From contig JADFJY010000009.1 of the NCBI GenBank assembly GCA_022565935.1, forward strand, positions 1 through 19,258: DNA of 19,258 bases, given 5' to 3'. The stretch's first letter is position 1. Each line of letters opens with the position of its first letter. This stretch comes from Nitrososphaerota archaeon. GTDB lineage: Archaea; Thermoproteota; Nitrososphaeria; Nitrososphaerales; Nitrosopumilaceae. Of the stretch, positions 6,804-13,278 are shown piece after piece. Position numbers and translations under genes: made by a program. The notes below the pieces were generated by a model that worked only from the letters and a program-made list of their open reading frames with translations, was not told the origin of the DNA and made no database searches.

Positions 6804-6893
6804 ATGCTGATAAAGGGAGAAGAATTACCTCTTAAATTCAGTGATCCATTAACTTACAATCTTTCAGAGAATGATGAAATTATAGTTCCTTGA
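6804..6893 (+). CDS. 29-residue ORF, doubtful
   Basis: ATG at 6804 with AAGGA five bases upstream encodes a 29-residue acidic peptide (MLIKGEELPLKF..., ending NDEIIVP). Its composition is protein-like, but it starts only 10 bases from the divergent zinc-ribbon start, leaving no room for separate promoters. It may be the end of a decayed gene. The remaining bases to 7011 hold only the tusA promoter region. Confidence 0.2.
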   Translation: MLIKGEELPLKFSDPLTYNLSENDEIIVP

Positions 6894-7011
6894 TGGAATT
6901 ATTGCTGCAAGCGTTTACCGTGAGAAAAATCACTTGTTAGCTTAAACTATCCTTGGTGTTAAATTAAAATAGATTTTAATATGCCAAAACGCTCTTGATG
7001 AAATAGGTATA

Positions 7012-7248
7012 ATGTCTGAATCAACTGAAAAAAAATTAGATGCAACAGGATTATTTTGTCCTGAACCTGTGTTTAGAACAAAAATTGAAATTGAAAAAAT
7101 GCAAGTTGGTGAAACTCTAATTGTTTCTGCAGATGATCCAGCTGCTGAAGATGATATTTCAAAATGGGTTACAAGAACTGGTCATGAATTAGTTAACATG
7201 TCTAAAGATGGAAATGTAATTACATTTCAAATTAAAAAGGTGAAATAA
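7012..7248 (+). CDS. TusA-family sulfur carrier protein
   Basis: Encodes 78 residues with the TusA/SirA signature: LDATGLFCPEPVFRTKIEIEKM, where Cys16 in CPEPV is the residue that carries persulfide sulfur. The rest matches the two-layer alpha/beta fold (GETLIVSADDPAAEDDISKW, then GHELVNMSKDGNVITFQIKK). In other organisms TusA relays sulfane sulfur for tRNA thiolation, cofactor synthesis or sulfur oxidation. Here the cysteine synthase gene starts 8 bases after the stop, so the pair is surely one transcript and a role in delivering or handling sulfur for cysteine is likely, though not shown. A TTTTAATA promoter element lies about 30-38 bases before the ATG. Confidence 0.9.
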   Translation: MSESTEKKLDATGLFCPEPVFRTKIEIEKMQVGETLIVSADDPAAEDDISKWVTRTGHELVNMSKDGNVITFQIKKVK

Positions 7249-7256
7249 TCTAAATC

Positions 7257-8249
7257 ATGACTACTGTTACTGACATAGATGTGTTAAGTCGAGTGGGCAA
7301 CACATCTCTAGTGAAATTAGATTCTCTTTCTCATAACAACACTGAGTATTTTGCAAAATTAGAAGGGAATAATCCATTTGGGTCTATCAAAGATAGAGCT
7401 GCATATTGGATGATTAAAGATGGTGAAGAAAGAGGAATTTTGAAAAAAGGAAAAAGTATCATTATTGAACCTACTTCTGGAAATACTGGAATTGCATTAA
7501 CTGGTATTGCCAATATATTGGGTTACAAAGTTGAGATAGTCATTCCAGAAAAAGCCAGTAACGAGACTAAAGAAATTATTAGAAATCTTGGAGCCAAAGT
7601 ATTTGAGACAAGTGATGATTTGTGTCCAAAAGTTGGAGCTGGAACTGATCAGAGTATTGCACTTGCAACATCTATTGCATCCTCAAGACCTGACACGTAT
7701 TATTCTCCAAATCAATATGCCAACGAAGCAAATTTCAGAGGGCATTATGATGGAACAGGTCCTGAAATTTGGAAACAAACTGAAGGGAAAGTAACTCATT
7801 TCTTTACTGGCGTGGGTACTGGCGGTACAATTACTGGAATTGGTACTTTTCTAAAAGAGAAAAATCCTGATATCAAGATCATTGGATGTCAACCACAACA
7901 AAATCACTTGATTCAGGGATGGAGAAACTTTGAAGAATCTGCAAAGCCAGATTTATTCTTGAAAAGAGAAAATGTTGTTGATGACTGGGTTTCTGTAGAT
8001 AATGATGAAGCATTTTCAGTAGTAAAAAAAGTTTTTGAAACCGAAAAACTCCTTATCAGTCCTTCATCTGCTGCAGTTTATGCATGTATGAAAAAATATT
8101 CTATTGAAGGAGATGCATGTGTAGTAGGAATTTTTGCAGATGATGGACGAAAATTCAGGAGTGTTTATGCAACACAAAATGTTATGACTGTGGAAGAATT
8201 TGATAATGCTCTCAAAGAAGCAAAACACATGTCTGAATTAGCATACTAG
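7257..8249 (+). CDS. PLP-dependent cysteine synthase (CysK/CysM family)
   Basis: Encodes 330 residues of the fold-type II PLP family, the usual length for cysteine synthase. Lys45 in PFGSIKDRAA forms the Schiff base, PTSGNTG (72-78) binds substrate, GVGTGGTITG (185-194) binds the PLP phosphate, and Ser270/271 in ISPSS meets the pyridine nitrogen. It joins an activated serine to sulfide or a sulfur donor to make cysteine. The sequence QPQQNHLIQGWRNFEESAKPDLF leans towards the CysM side, and the activated serine could be O-acetyl- or O-phosphoserine; this cannot be read by eye. A cystathionine beta-synthase reaction is a further alternative. It follows the TusA gene by 8 bases and converges on the minus-strand gene ending 6 bases later. 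Confidence 0.9.
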   Translation: MTTVTDIDVLSRVGNTSLVKLDSLSHNNTEYFAKLEGNNPFGSIKDRAAYWMIKDGEERGILKKGKSIIIEPTSGNTGIALTGIANILGYKVEIVIPEKASNETKEIIRNLGAKVFETSDDLCPKVGAGTDQSIALATSIASSRPDTYYSPNQYANEANFRGHYDGTGPEIWKQTEGKVTHFFTGVGTGGTITGIGTFLKEKNPDIKIIGCQPQQNHLIQGWRNFEESAKPDLFLKRENVVDDWVSVDNDEAFSVVKKVFETEKLLISPSSAAVYACMKKYSIEGDACVVGIFADDGRKFRSVYATQNVMTVEEFDNALKEAKHMSELAY

Positions 8250-8255
8250 TTGTAA

Positions 8256-8729
8256 TTACTCTAGAATTTTCTTTAGATTTTTGTCATAAAATTCTCTAAA
8301 CGACGTGTTAATGTCCATTTCAATTCTCAGACATTTGTTACCATGTTCAGTAACTTGATCTCTAATTTCTCTACTCCATTGACTTTGTTGTTTGTCTTTA
8401 GAGTCTACAATTGATGGATTTTCTTTGATTTTTTCCATGATCTCTATTAATGTCAATGCAAGCTGGCGAAATTTACTTGTGCTTAATAGAAATATTTGCG
8501 ATTCTTCTTTGTTAACTAATTTCATCAAAGAGTATGCCTGATTGTAATATTTCATACCAATTTCATTATATTTTTTGAAATTATCAATTCTTTTTTGCCA
8601 ATATTCTTTGGAGGGTTTTTTTTCTATCTTGTAACTAAACTGAATTTCACCTAATTCCTTTCCTAATTTTGCTAGTTTTTCACTATACACTTTAGCTGTT
8701 TTTTTCAGATTTTCAGGAACATCGCTCAT
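8256..8729 (-). CDS. Helical hypothetical protein, last gene of the trxB operon
   Basis: From the ATG at 8729 the product is 157 residues, almost entirely charged alpha-helix (MSDVPENLKKTAKVYSEKLAKLGKELGE...), likely a helical bundle. It has no cysteine motif, membrane segment or known domain. A TTG at 8783 in the same frame would add 18 residues and overlap the upstream gene by 22 bases; AAAGG about 12 bases before the ATG favours 8729. With the two upstream genes it forms the series trxB, Cys-rich 71-residue protein, and this protein. Function unknown. Confidence 0.65.
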   Translation of the reverse strand: MSDVPENLKKTAKVYSEKLAKLGKELGEIQFSYKIEKKPSKEYWQKRIDNFKKYNEIGMKYYNQAYSLMKLVNKEESQIFLLSTSKFRQLALTLIEIMEKIKENPSIVDSKDKQQSQWSREIRDQVTEHGNKCLRIEMDINTSFREFYDKNLKKILE

Positions 8730-8761
8730 AAAACTCAGTACCTTTGTTAATAATGAAGAGT

Positions 8762-8977
8762 TTAAACCTTTGATTTTTTCCAAGTATCATTTGATTTTTT
8801 TGAATAAACCATTATACACTTTTCACAAAATGAATCCCATTCATCAATTCTTAATTTTTTGAAAAATTTTATTGTCCATTCGTATGTGGGTTTTTTTCTG
8901 TATTGAAACTGTTGAATTGTATAGATATCTTTTTCGTGAAATTTATTTAAACATTTTTTACATTGCGCATTTTTCAT
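8762..8977 (-). CDS. 71-residue protein with two CxxC pairs, overlapping trxB
   Basis: The ATG at 8977 overlaps the trxB stop as ATGA, so translation is probably coupled. Cys6 and Cys9 (CKKCLNKFH) and, about 40 residues later, Cys51 and Cys54 (SFCEKCIMVY) form a split zinc-ribbon pattern. Between them is a basic, aromatic segment (QFQYRKKPTYEWTIKFFKKLR) suited to binding nucleic acid or a partner. The cysteines could instead be a thioredoxin-system substrate, given the operon with trxB; this is inference. No family recognised. Confidence 0.65.
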   Translation of the reverse strand: MKNAQCKKCLNKFHEKDIYTIQQFQYRKKPTYEWTIKFFKKLRIDEWDSFCEKCIMVYSKKSNDTWKKSKV

Positions 8978-9978
8978 TCTTGTTTTTCAGCACTTTCTGT
9001 AAGATATTTATCAACATCAATTGCTGCCATACAACCATATCCCGCAGCAGTAACTGCTTGTCTATAGGTTCTATCATGTACATCTCCAGCAGCAAAAATT
9101 CCTTCTATGCTTGTGTGTGTTTTGTTCTTTAAAACAACATATCCTTTATCATCTAACTCAATCTGGTCTTTGAATAGTTTTGTGTTAGGTACGTGTCCGA
9201 TTGCTACAAAAAGACCTCCTACATCAAGTGTTGTTTCTTCATTTGTTTTTAGATTTTTTAAAACTGCTTGTTGCATTTTTTGATCTCCTTTGATGTCAAT
9301 TACTGCTGAATCCCAATGAAATGTTATTTTTTCATTGTTAAATGCCCTTTCTTGCATTACTTTACTTGCACGTAACTCACTTCGTCTATGAACCAAATGA
9401 ATCTTTGAAGCAAATTTTGTTAGAAATGTTGCTTCTTCTATTGCAGAGTCTCCTCCACCTGCAACTATTAATTCTAGATTTTTAAAGAACGGACCATCAC
9501 ATGTAGCACAATATGAAACACCTTTTCCAGCAAATGTCTGTTCTCCTTCCAATCCTAGTTTTCTTGGATTTGCACCTGTTGCAATAATTATTGCACGTCC
9601 TTCGTATTCTTCGGTTCCTGTAAGAACTTTGAAAGGTTTACGTCTAAAATCTACGTCAACTGCTTCATCATCAATAATCGCCGTTCCCATTTTTTGGCAT
9701 TGTTTTCTCATATCAATCATCAAATCTGGACCCATTATCGCATTTTCAAATCCAGGATAGTTTTCAACTTCTGTAGTGTTGACTAGTTGTCCTCCTGGTA
9801 GTATTCCAGACAAAATCAAAGTATCATAACCTGCTCTAGAACAATAAATTCCTGCAGTATATCCTGAAGGGCCTGCCCCAATGATTACCACATCAAATTT
9901 TGTTTTCTTTTCATTTGGAATCTTTGGACCCTCATCTTTTGTTTCAAGTACTGTTGCACCCTCATCTGCCGCCATCAT
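8974..9978 (-). CDS. trxB: Thioredoxin-disulfide reductase
   Basis: FAD enzyme that passes electrons from NAD(P)H to thioredoxin in the cytoplasm. At 334 residues it is slightly longer than the family norm because of a roughly 25-residue polar N-terminal tail. Landmarks: FAD motif VVIIGAGPSG (31-39), the redox-active pair CATC (Cys157, Cys160), nucleotide motif GGGDSA (174-179), HRRSELRA (197-204) typical of NADPH-using members, and the C-terminal FAD motif GIFAAGDVHD. ATG codons at 9978 and 9975 are both possible starts. The stop overlaps the start of the next minus-strand gene by four bases. A TATA-like box lies at 10002-10010. Confidence 0.95.
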   Translation of the reverse strand: MMAADEGATVLETKDEGPKIPNEKKTKFDVVIIGAGPSGYTAGIYCSRAGYDTLILSGILPGGQLVNTTEVENYPGFENAIMGPDLMIDMRKQCQKMGTAIIDDEAVDVDFRRKPFKVLTGTEEYEGRAIIIATGANPRKLGLEGEQTFAGKGVSYCATCDGPFFKNLELIVAGGGDSAIEEATFLTKFASKIHLVHRRSELRASKVMQERAFNNEKITFHWDSAVIDIKGDQKMQQAVLKNLKTNEETTLDVGGLFVAIGHVPNTKLFKDQIELDDKGYVVLKNKTHTSIEGIFAAGDVHDRTYRQAVTAAGYGCMAAIDVDKYLTESAEKQE

Positions 9979-10001
9979 GATAATTCATATTGGCATGCTC
10001 C

Positions 10002-10010
10002 AATAATTTA
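10002..10010 (-). promoter_or_regulatory. TATA-like box of trxB
   Basis: Minus-strand TAAATTATT lies 24-32 bases before the trxB ATG, normal archaeal spacing for a nearly leaderless transcript. Confidence 0.4.
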
Positions 10011-10048
10011 AGTCAATATCCTGTTTGGAATACAAATAAGATCTATAT

Positions 10049-10825
10049 CTAATGACTTGGATTTTTTAATTCATCTAAAATTTCTTGATGTTTTTTACAA
10101 AATCTTTTGTTTTCTAATTGTGAAAAGAAAAGATCTTTTTGCCAGTGAGCATTAAATAACCTACAATCTCTATGCTCACAAAATGCTTCCCCTGTTTCAT
10201 AATACATAATGGCTTGTAACAGATAACCCTCTGTAATTTCTGATATTCGTGAATCATGATATTCTAAAAATTCTCCCTTGTATTTTTTTTTAATTTCTTC
10301 GACTCTATTCTTAGAAAAATTTGTCATTACATCTAGATAGTATTGTTTTGGTTTTGCTGGTGCTTCTATAATTCCTGTGGTTGAAATTATTGCAGGATTG
10401 GAACCAATTATGGCTCTTGCATGATATCTAAAGTCATTCTCATCAAATGTACATGTTAGTTTATTTGTAAAAATAATGTGCAAAATATCCATGTTATTTT
10501 CATTTATTGGAATTAATTCCGTGATTGCATTATGAAATTCAAATCCATCATATAGTATCATTTCTTCTTTTTCAGACATGTCTTTGTTTTCTTTTTCTAA
10601 TTGTATGTCTTCTGTAGAAGGAACATGTTTTTCAAATGGCTTTTTTAAATTAAAAATTCTACAACTTGCAATTTTTTTTGATATATTCTCATTTGTACAC
10701 TGAAATATACTATCTCTTGTCTCAATTTCTATTGAAAACGTTTCTTTAAGAAATTTTTTTAATCTTTCTAATTGGATTTCAGGAACTGTAGGCTCATCAT
10801 ATAGAATTATTTTACAAGTTTTCAC
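10049..10825 (-). CDS. Conserved archaeal protein resembling DUF6775 (putative metallopeptidase)
   Basis: Encodes 258 residues. The middle and end match my memory of the DUF6775 family: RYHARAIIGSNPAIISTTGIIEAPAKPKQYYLD around 145-175, then YHDSRISEITEGYLLQAIMYY and EAFCEHRDCRLFNAHWQKDL near 205-235, and FCKKHQEIL at the end. The cysteine and histidine residues there could bind a metal. The family is described as a putative peptidase, but no HExxH motif is visible, so I do not claim catalysis. An acidic, low-complexity insert (TEDIQLEKENKDMSEKEE) lies near residues 70-88. It is transcribed alone towards trxB. Confidence 0.6.
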   Translation of the reverse strand: MKTCKIILYDEPTVPEIQLERLKKFLKETFSIEIETRDSIFQCTNENISKKIASCRIFNLKKPFEKHVPSTEDIQLEKENKDMSEKEEMILYDGFEFHNAITELIPINENNMDILHIIFTNKLTCTFDENDFRYHARAIIGSNPAIISTTGIIEAPAKPKQYYLDVMTNFSKNRVEEIKKKYKGEFLEYHDSRISEITEGYLLQAIMYYETGEAFCEHRDCRLFNAHWQKDLFFSQLENKRFCKKHQEILDELKNPSH

Positions 10826-10936
10826 TAAAGATCCTTTTGTATAATGACTTATCTTTCTAACGAATTATTTTTTTAAAGGCTTAGGAAATTTTTGGGTACA
10901 ATTAACGATTTATTGTGAAGTTTGTAATTTTGTATT

Positions 10937-11017
10937 TTATTCTTCTTCTGTATCTTCGGATTCATCTATACTGTAGTTTCTTCTAGATGGTCTAATTGGA
11001 ACAAAAATAATTGTCAT
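10937..11017 (-). CDS. 26-residue micro-ORF with an acidic tail
   Basis: The ATG at 11017 opens MTIIFVPIRPSRRNYSIDE followed by a Glu/Asp-rich end (SEDTEEE). It has a basic and aromatic middle and an acidic end, which looks like a designed peptide rather than chance sequence, but the length is short. Beyond it, 10826-10936 shows nothing. Confidence 0.3.
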   Translation of the reverse strand: MTIIFVPIRPSRRNYSIDESEDTEEE

Positions 11018-11116
11018 TTAATCTTACTTCAAACTAAAATCTTTTAGTATTTGAATACTGTGAATGAATGTTCTGTATTTACTGTTTTATGTAATGAGTG
11101 GTAGCTTGACACTACT

Positions 11117-11227
11117 TTATTGAGATTTTTTATGTGTTCCAAGTGTACAGTGAATGCAAATATCATAAAATACATTTGATATTGTTTTAGTGCAGCCACA
11201 TTTGCATGGACATTTCTTTTGCTGCAA
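11117..11227 (-). CDS. 36-residue cysteine-rich microprotein (CxCxCxC...CxxC)
   Basis: Encoded on the minus strand from a TTG at 11227. The sequence reads MQQKKCPCKCGCTKTIS and then YDICIHCTLGTHKKSQ. Cys6, 8, 10 and 12 form an alternating CxCxCxC block, followed by Cys24 and Cys27 and a histidine at 32. The arrangement strongly suggests metal binding, and I recall similarly built tiny proteins in Nitrosopumilus-type genomes, although no name can be given. No ATG is available; a GTG ten codons upstream is an alternative. It is divergent from the zinc-ribbon membrane gene starting at 11342. Confidence 0.5.
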   Translation of the reverse strand: MQQKKCPCKCGCTKTISNVFYDICIHCTLGTHKKSQ

Positions 11228-11341
11228 GATTCTAATCAGAAAATATTGATGAATCACCAAAATGAATCTTGGTATTTTGGTGTTGGTGGAATTGAAAGCT
11301 CTTATTCTTATTATACGATAGGCAATATATTTACTAAAGAA

Positions 11342-11923
11342 ATGCAGAAATGTCCTTTATGCCAAACAGAGTACAACGAAATGGCCAAAGTTTGTCCATT
11401 AAAGCACTGCTCTAATTGTGGCTCAATAAAATTACAAACTCATAAGAAAAGGAGTTTTCAAACCCCTAGAGCAAAACAAAATTTTGTCTTTATTTTACCT
11501 CCTTTAGGCTTCTTTGTTTTAGTTTATGGCTATCTTTTTGTTCAAGGAGATTTGGTTCTGTTTCTCAGCATTGTTACAGTTTATTCTGTATTTTTTATCA
11601 GCATTTTATTTAAAATCACAACTAAAAATATCATTTGCAAAGAATGTAATGCAAGAAATTTTCCTTTTGTAAGTAATGTTAATCTTAATTTGATTAAACA
11701 AAATGTGACCTCAATTGATGATGAGGATCTAACAAAAAAAATCGCAAAAACTGTTCTTGAGGGACTGTCAAAAGAGCAGAAAAAACACAACAAAAAAGAC
11801 ATTATGATAAGAATAGTTGGTGCAGTTTCCTTAGTAGTCATTGCAATACTTGGGACTTTCTTTGTAAATCCAGATGATATTTTACTAGGGGAAATTATTG
11901 ATATGATAAAATCTTTCCAATAA
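11342..11923 (+). CDS. Zinc-ribbon membrane protein, three predicted helices
   Basis: From the ATG at 11342 it encodes 193 residues. The N-terminus carries two zinc knuckles (KCPLCQTEY at 3-11, then VCPLKHCSNCGS at 17-28). Two adjacent hydrophobic helices follow at about 47-68 and 72-91, then a short loop with ICKECNAR (Cys99, Cys102), a charged helical region (TKKIAKTVLEGLSKEQKKHNKK), and a third membrane helix at about 156-176. The frame is open back to 11219, but TATACGATA about 26-33 bases before 11342 and the natural MQKCPLC start favour the shorter form. Both zinc sites probably face the cytoplasm. No catalytic motif; function unknown. Confidence 0.7.
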   Translation: MQKCPLCQTEYNEMAKVCPLKHCSNCGSIKLQTHKKRSFQTPRAKQNFVFILPPLGFFVLVYGYLFVQGDLVLFLSIVTVYSVFFISILFKITTKNIICKECNARNFPFVSNVNLNLIKQNVTSIDDEDLTKKIAKTVLEGLSKEQKKHNKKDIMIRIVGAVSLVVIAILGTFFVNPDDILLGEIIDMIKSFQ

Positions 11924-11999
11924 ACTGCAGACCGTCAAAGTTCCAATCCTATAAGACTTGAACTGGTTTTCTGACCATATTGGATAATCTTGTATAGGA

Positions 12000-12200
12000 T
12001 TATGGGTTTTGTATACAAGGATCATAATCTTTATGAAATTCTATGTGTTGTTCTATAGTTAGCTCTTGATGCTCAGGACTTATTGCAAAGTCTACTGTAC
12101 TTGTTGATTTTGATTTATTGAATTTGTTTGTTAGAAATTTTCCTCTATTTCTTTGCACATCTAGGTATCCTAACTCATTAATTTTCTCTCGTTCAATCAT
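12000..12200 (-). CDS. Small hypothetical protein
   Basis: Encodes 66 residues (MIEREKINELGYLDVQRNRG...). The first part is charged and helical; the second half is polar with histidines (ISPEHQELTIEQHIEFHKDYDP) and one cysteine near the end. No domain is recognised. The gene is supported by a clear TATA box 25-34 bases upstream of its ATG. It lies downstream of thi4 on the same strand, 63 bases away, with its own promoter between them. Confidence 0.55.
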   Translation of the reverse strand: MIEREKINELGYLDVQRNRGKFLTNKFNKSKSTSTVDFAISPEHQELTIEQHIEFHKDYDPCIQNP

Positions 12201-12224
12201 ATATGATGAGTAGGCTCAATTCAG

Positions 12225-12234
12225 GTATAAAAGA
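12225..12234 (-). promoter_or_regulatory. TATA box of the 66-residue gene
   Basis: Minus-strand TTTTATACC lies 25-34 bases before the ATG at 12200, one of the better promoter matches in the window. Confidence 0.45.
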
Positions 12235-12262
12235 AAAACTAACCCTTTAGAAAACTACTTGC

Positions 12263-13105
12263 TTATCTTTCTAACTCTTTGATTTTTTCTACTGTAATTT
12301 CTGCTGCCCTTTTACCTGAAAATAACATTGAACCAAATGTTGGTCCCATTCTTGCTAGTCCATATGTTTCAGTAACTGACATACCTGCTGCAATTAGTCC
12401 TGGAAACACTTCGCCTGTTTTGTGAACAACGTGTTCTTCACCTTCATTGACATACATTGGATTCATTCCTTTCCATTTCACTAGTCCTCTGTCTACTAGT
12501 CTTTTTACAGCTACAGAATCATGACCTGATGCATCAATGATCACTTTAGCTTCTAAAGCAATTGGATCAACACATGTAATATTTCGTGGTAATGCTGAAA
12601 CTGGCATCCAATTGACAACAATTCCTACCACTCTACCATTTTTCATAATTAAATCATCAAACTTTGTAAGATTGAGAAATTTTACTCCTGCATCGCATGT
12701 AGCTGCAATTAATTTTGACACTGCATGCGGTCCTGGTGTTATGTACAATCCTTCTGAAACTTTTTTGTATGGAATTCCTAATTCATCCCAAATTTTTTGA
12801 GCTGGGTCTCTAACTGTAACCGGATTCATCATGTATCCTCCTAACCAATACCCTCCACCAAGATAGTTATTTTGTTCAATAACGAGAACTTTGTAACCCA
12901 AATTTGAAAGCTCTCTACTTGCTGTTAATCCTGCAGGTCCCGCACCAATAACTATGACATCTGAATCTGCTCTATCAATTAACACATCATGAAATTCATT
13001 TACAATTGCACGTGTAATTTCAACCTCTCGTACGTCTGCAAATATTTTAGCAGGTTTTTCTGCAATTGTTGCTTCTTGCATGGAATGGTGATTCTTTGAA
13101 CCCAT
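12263..13105 (-). CDS. thi4: Thiazole synthase, Thi4 type, with Cys at the sulfur-donor position
   Basis: Makes the thiazole half of thiamine from NAD, glycine and sulfur. The 280 residues include the FAD/NAD-type Rossmann motif VIVIGAGPAGLTASREL (50-66), the glycine-rich YLGGGYWLGGYMMN (81-94), DASGHDSVAVKRL (191-203), and the C-terminal GMSVTETYGLARMGPTFGSMLFSG (241-264). At the sulfur-transfer position the sequence is ITCVDP with Cys178. In yeast Thi4 this cysteine gives up its sulfur in a single turnover, while methanogen enzymes have His there and use free sulfide. Haloferax Thi4 also has Cys. This copy therefore looks like the suicidal type. It is divergent from the sulfite reductase gene and its leader shows no TPP riboswitch. 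Confidence 0.93.
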   Translation of the reverse strand: MGSKNHHSMQEATIAEKPAKIFADVREVEITRAIVNEFHDVLIDRADSDVIVIGAGPAGLTASRELSNLGYKVLVIEQNNYLGGGYWLGGYMMNPVTVRDPAQKIWDELGIPYKKVSEGLYITPGPHAVSKLIAATCDAGVKFLNLTKFDDLIMKNGRVVGIVVNWMPVSALPRNITCVDPIALEAKVIIDASGHDSVAVKRLVDRGLVKWKGMNPMYVNEGEEHVVHKTGEVFPGLIAAGMSVTETYGLARMGPTFGSMLFSGKRAAEITVEKIKELER

Positions 13106-13230
13106 TAATACGTTCTCACAATTTTTTGAAAAAAAATTAGGTATTACTAATGATTTTCATCTAGTTGAGATTAATGAATAAGTTAAAAGCAGGAAAATTT
13201 TGCACTATGCTGAAAATTATCTCCTAAAAC

Positions 13231-13253
13231 TTCCATATATAATAAATTTATAA
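13231..13253 (+). promoter_or_regulatory. TATA-like promoter region of the siroheme reductase
   Basis: An AT-only stretch (ATATATAATAAATTTATAA) ends about 26 bases before the ATG at 13279. AAAGGAA lies 11-17 bases before the ATG and could act as a weak ribosome site. The region is shared with the divergent thi4 promoter. Confidence 0.45.
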
Positions 13254-13278
13254 CTCAATTCAAAGGAATTTCTTTGTA

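Noticed and set aside
11219..11341. Extended N-terminus (41 residues) of the zinc-ribbon membrane protein
   Set aside because: The extension starts with TTG, overlaps the opposite microprotein, and the TATA-like box lies inside it at the right distance from the ATG at 11342.
11945..12001. 9-base inverted repeat AATCCTATA / TATAGGATT
   Set aside because: The arms are 39 bases apart, AT-rich and without a T-run or other support, so neither a terminator nor an operator can be argued.
13106..13278. TPP riboswitch in the thi4 leader
   Set aside because: I looked on both strands for the conserved CTGAGA and related thi-box elements; none are present and the leader is AT-only without the GC-rich stems expected.
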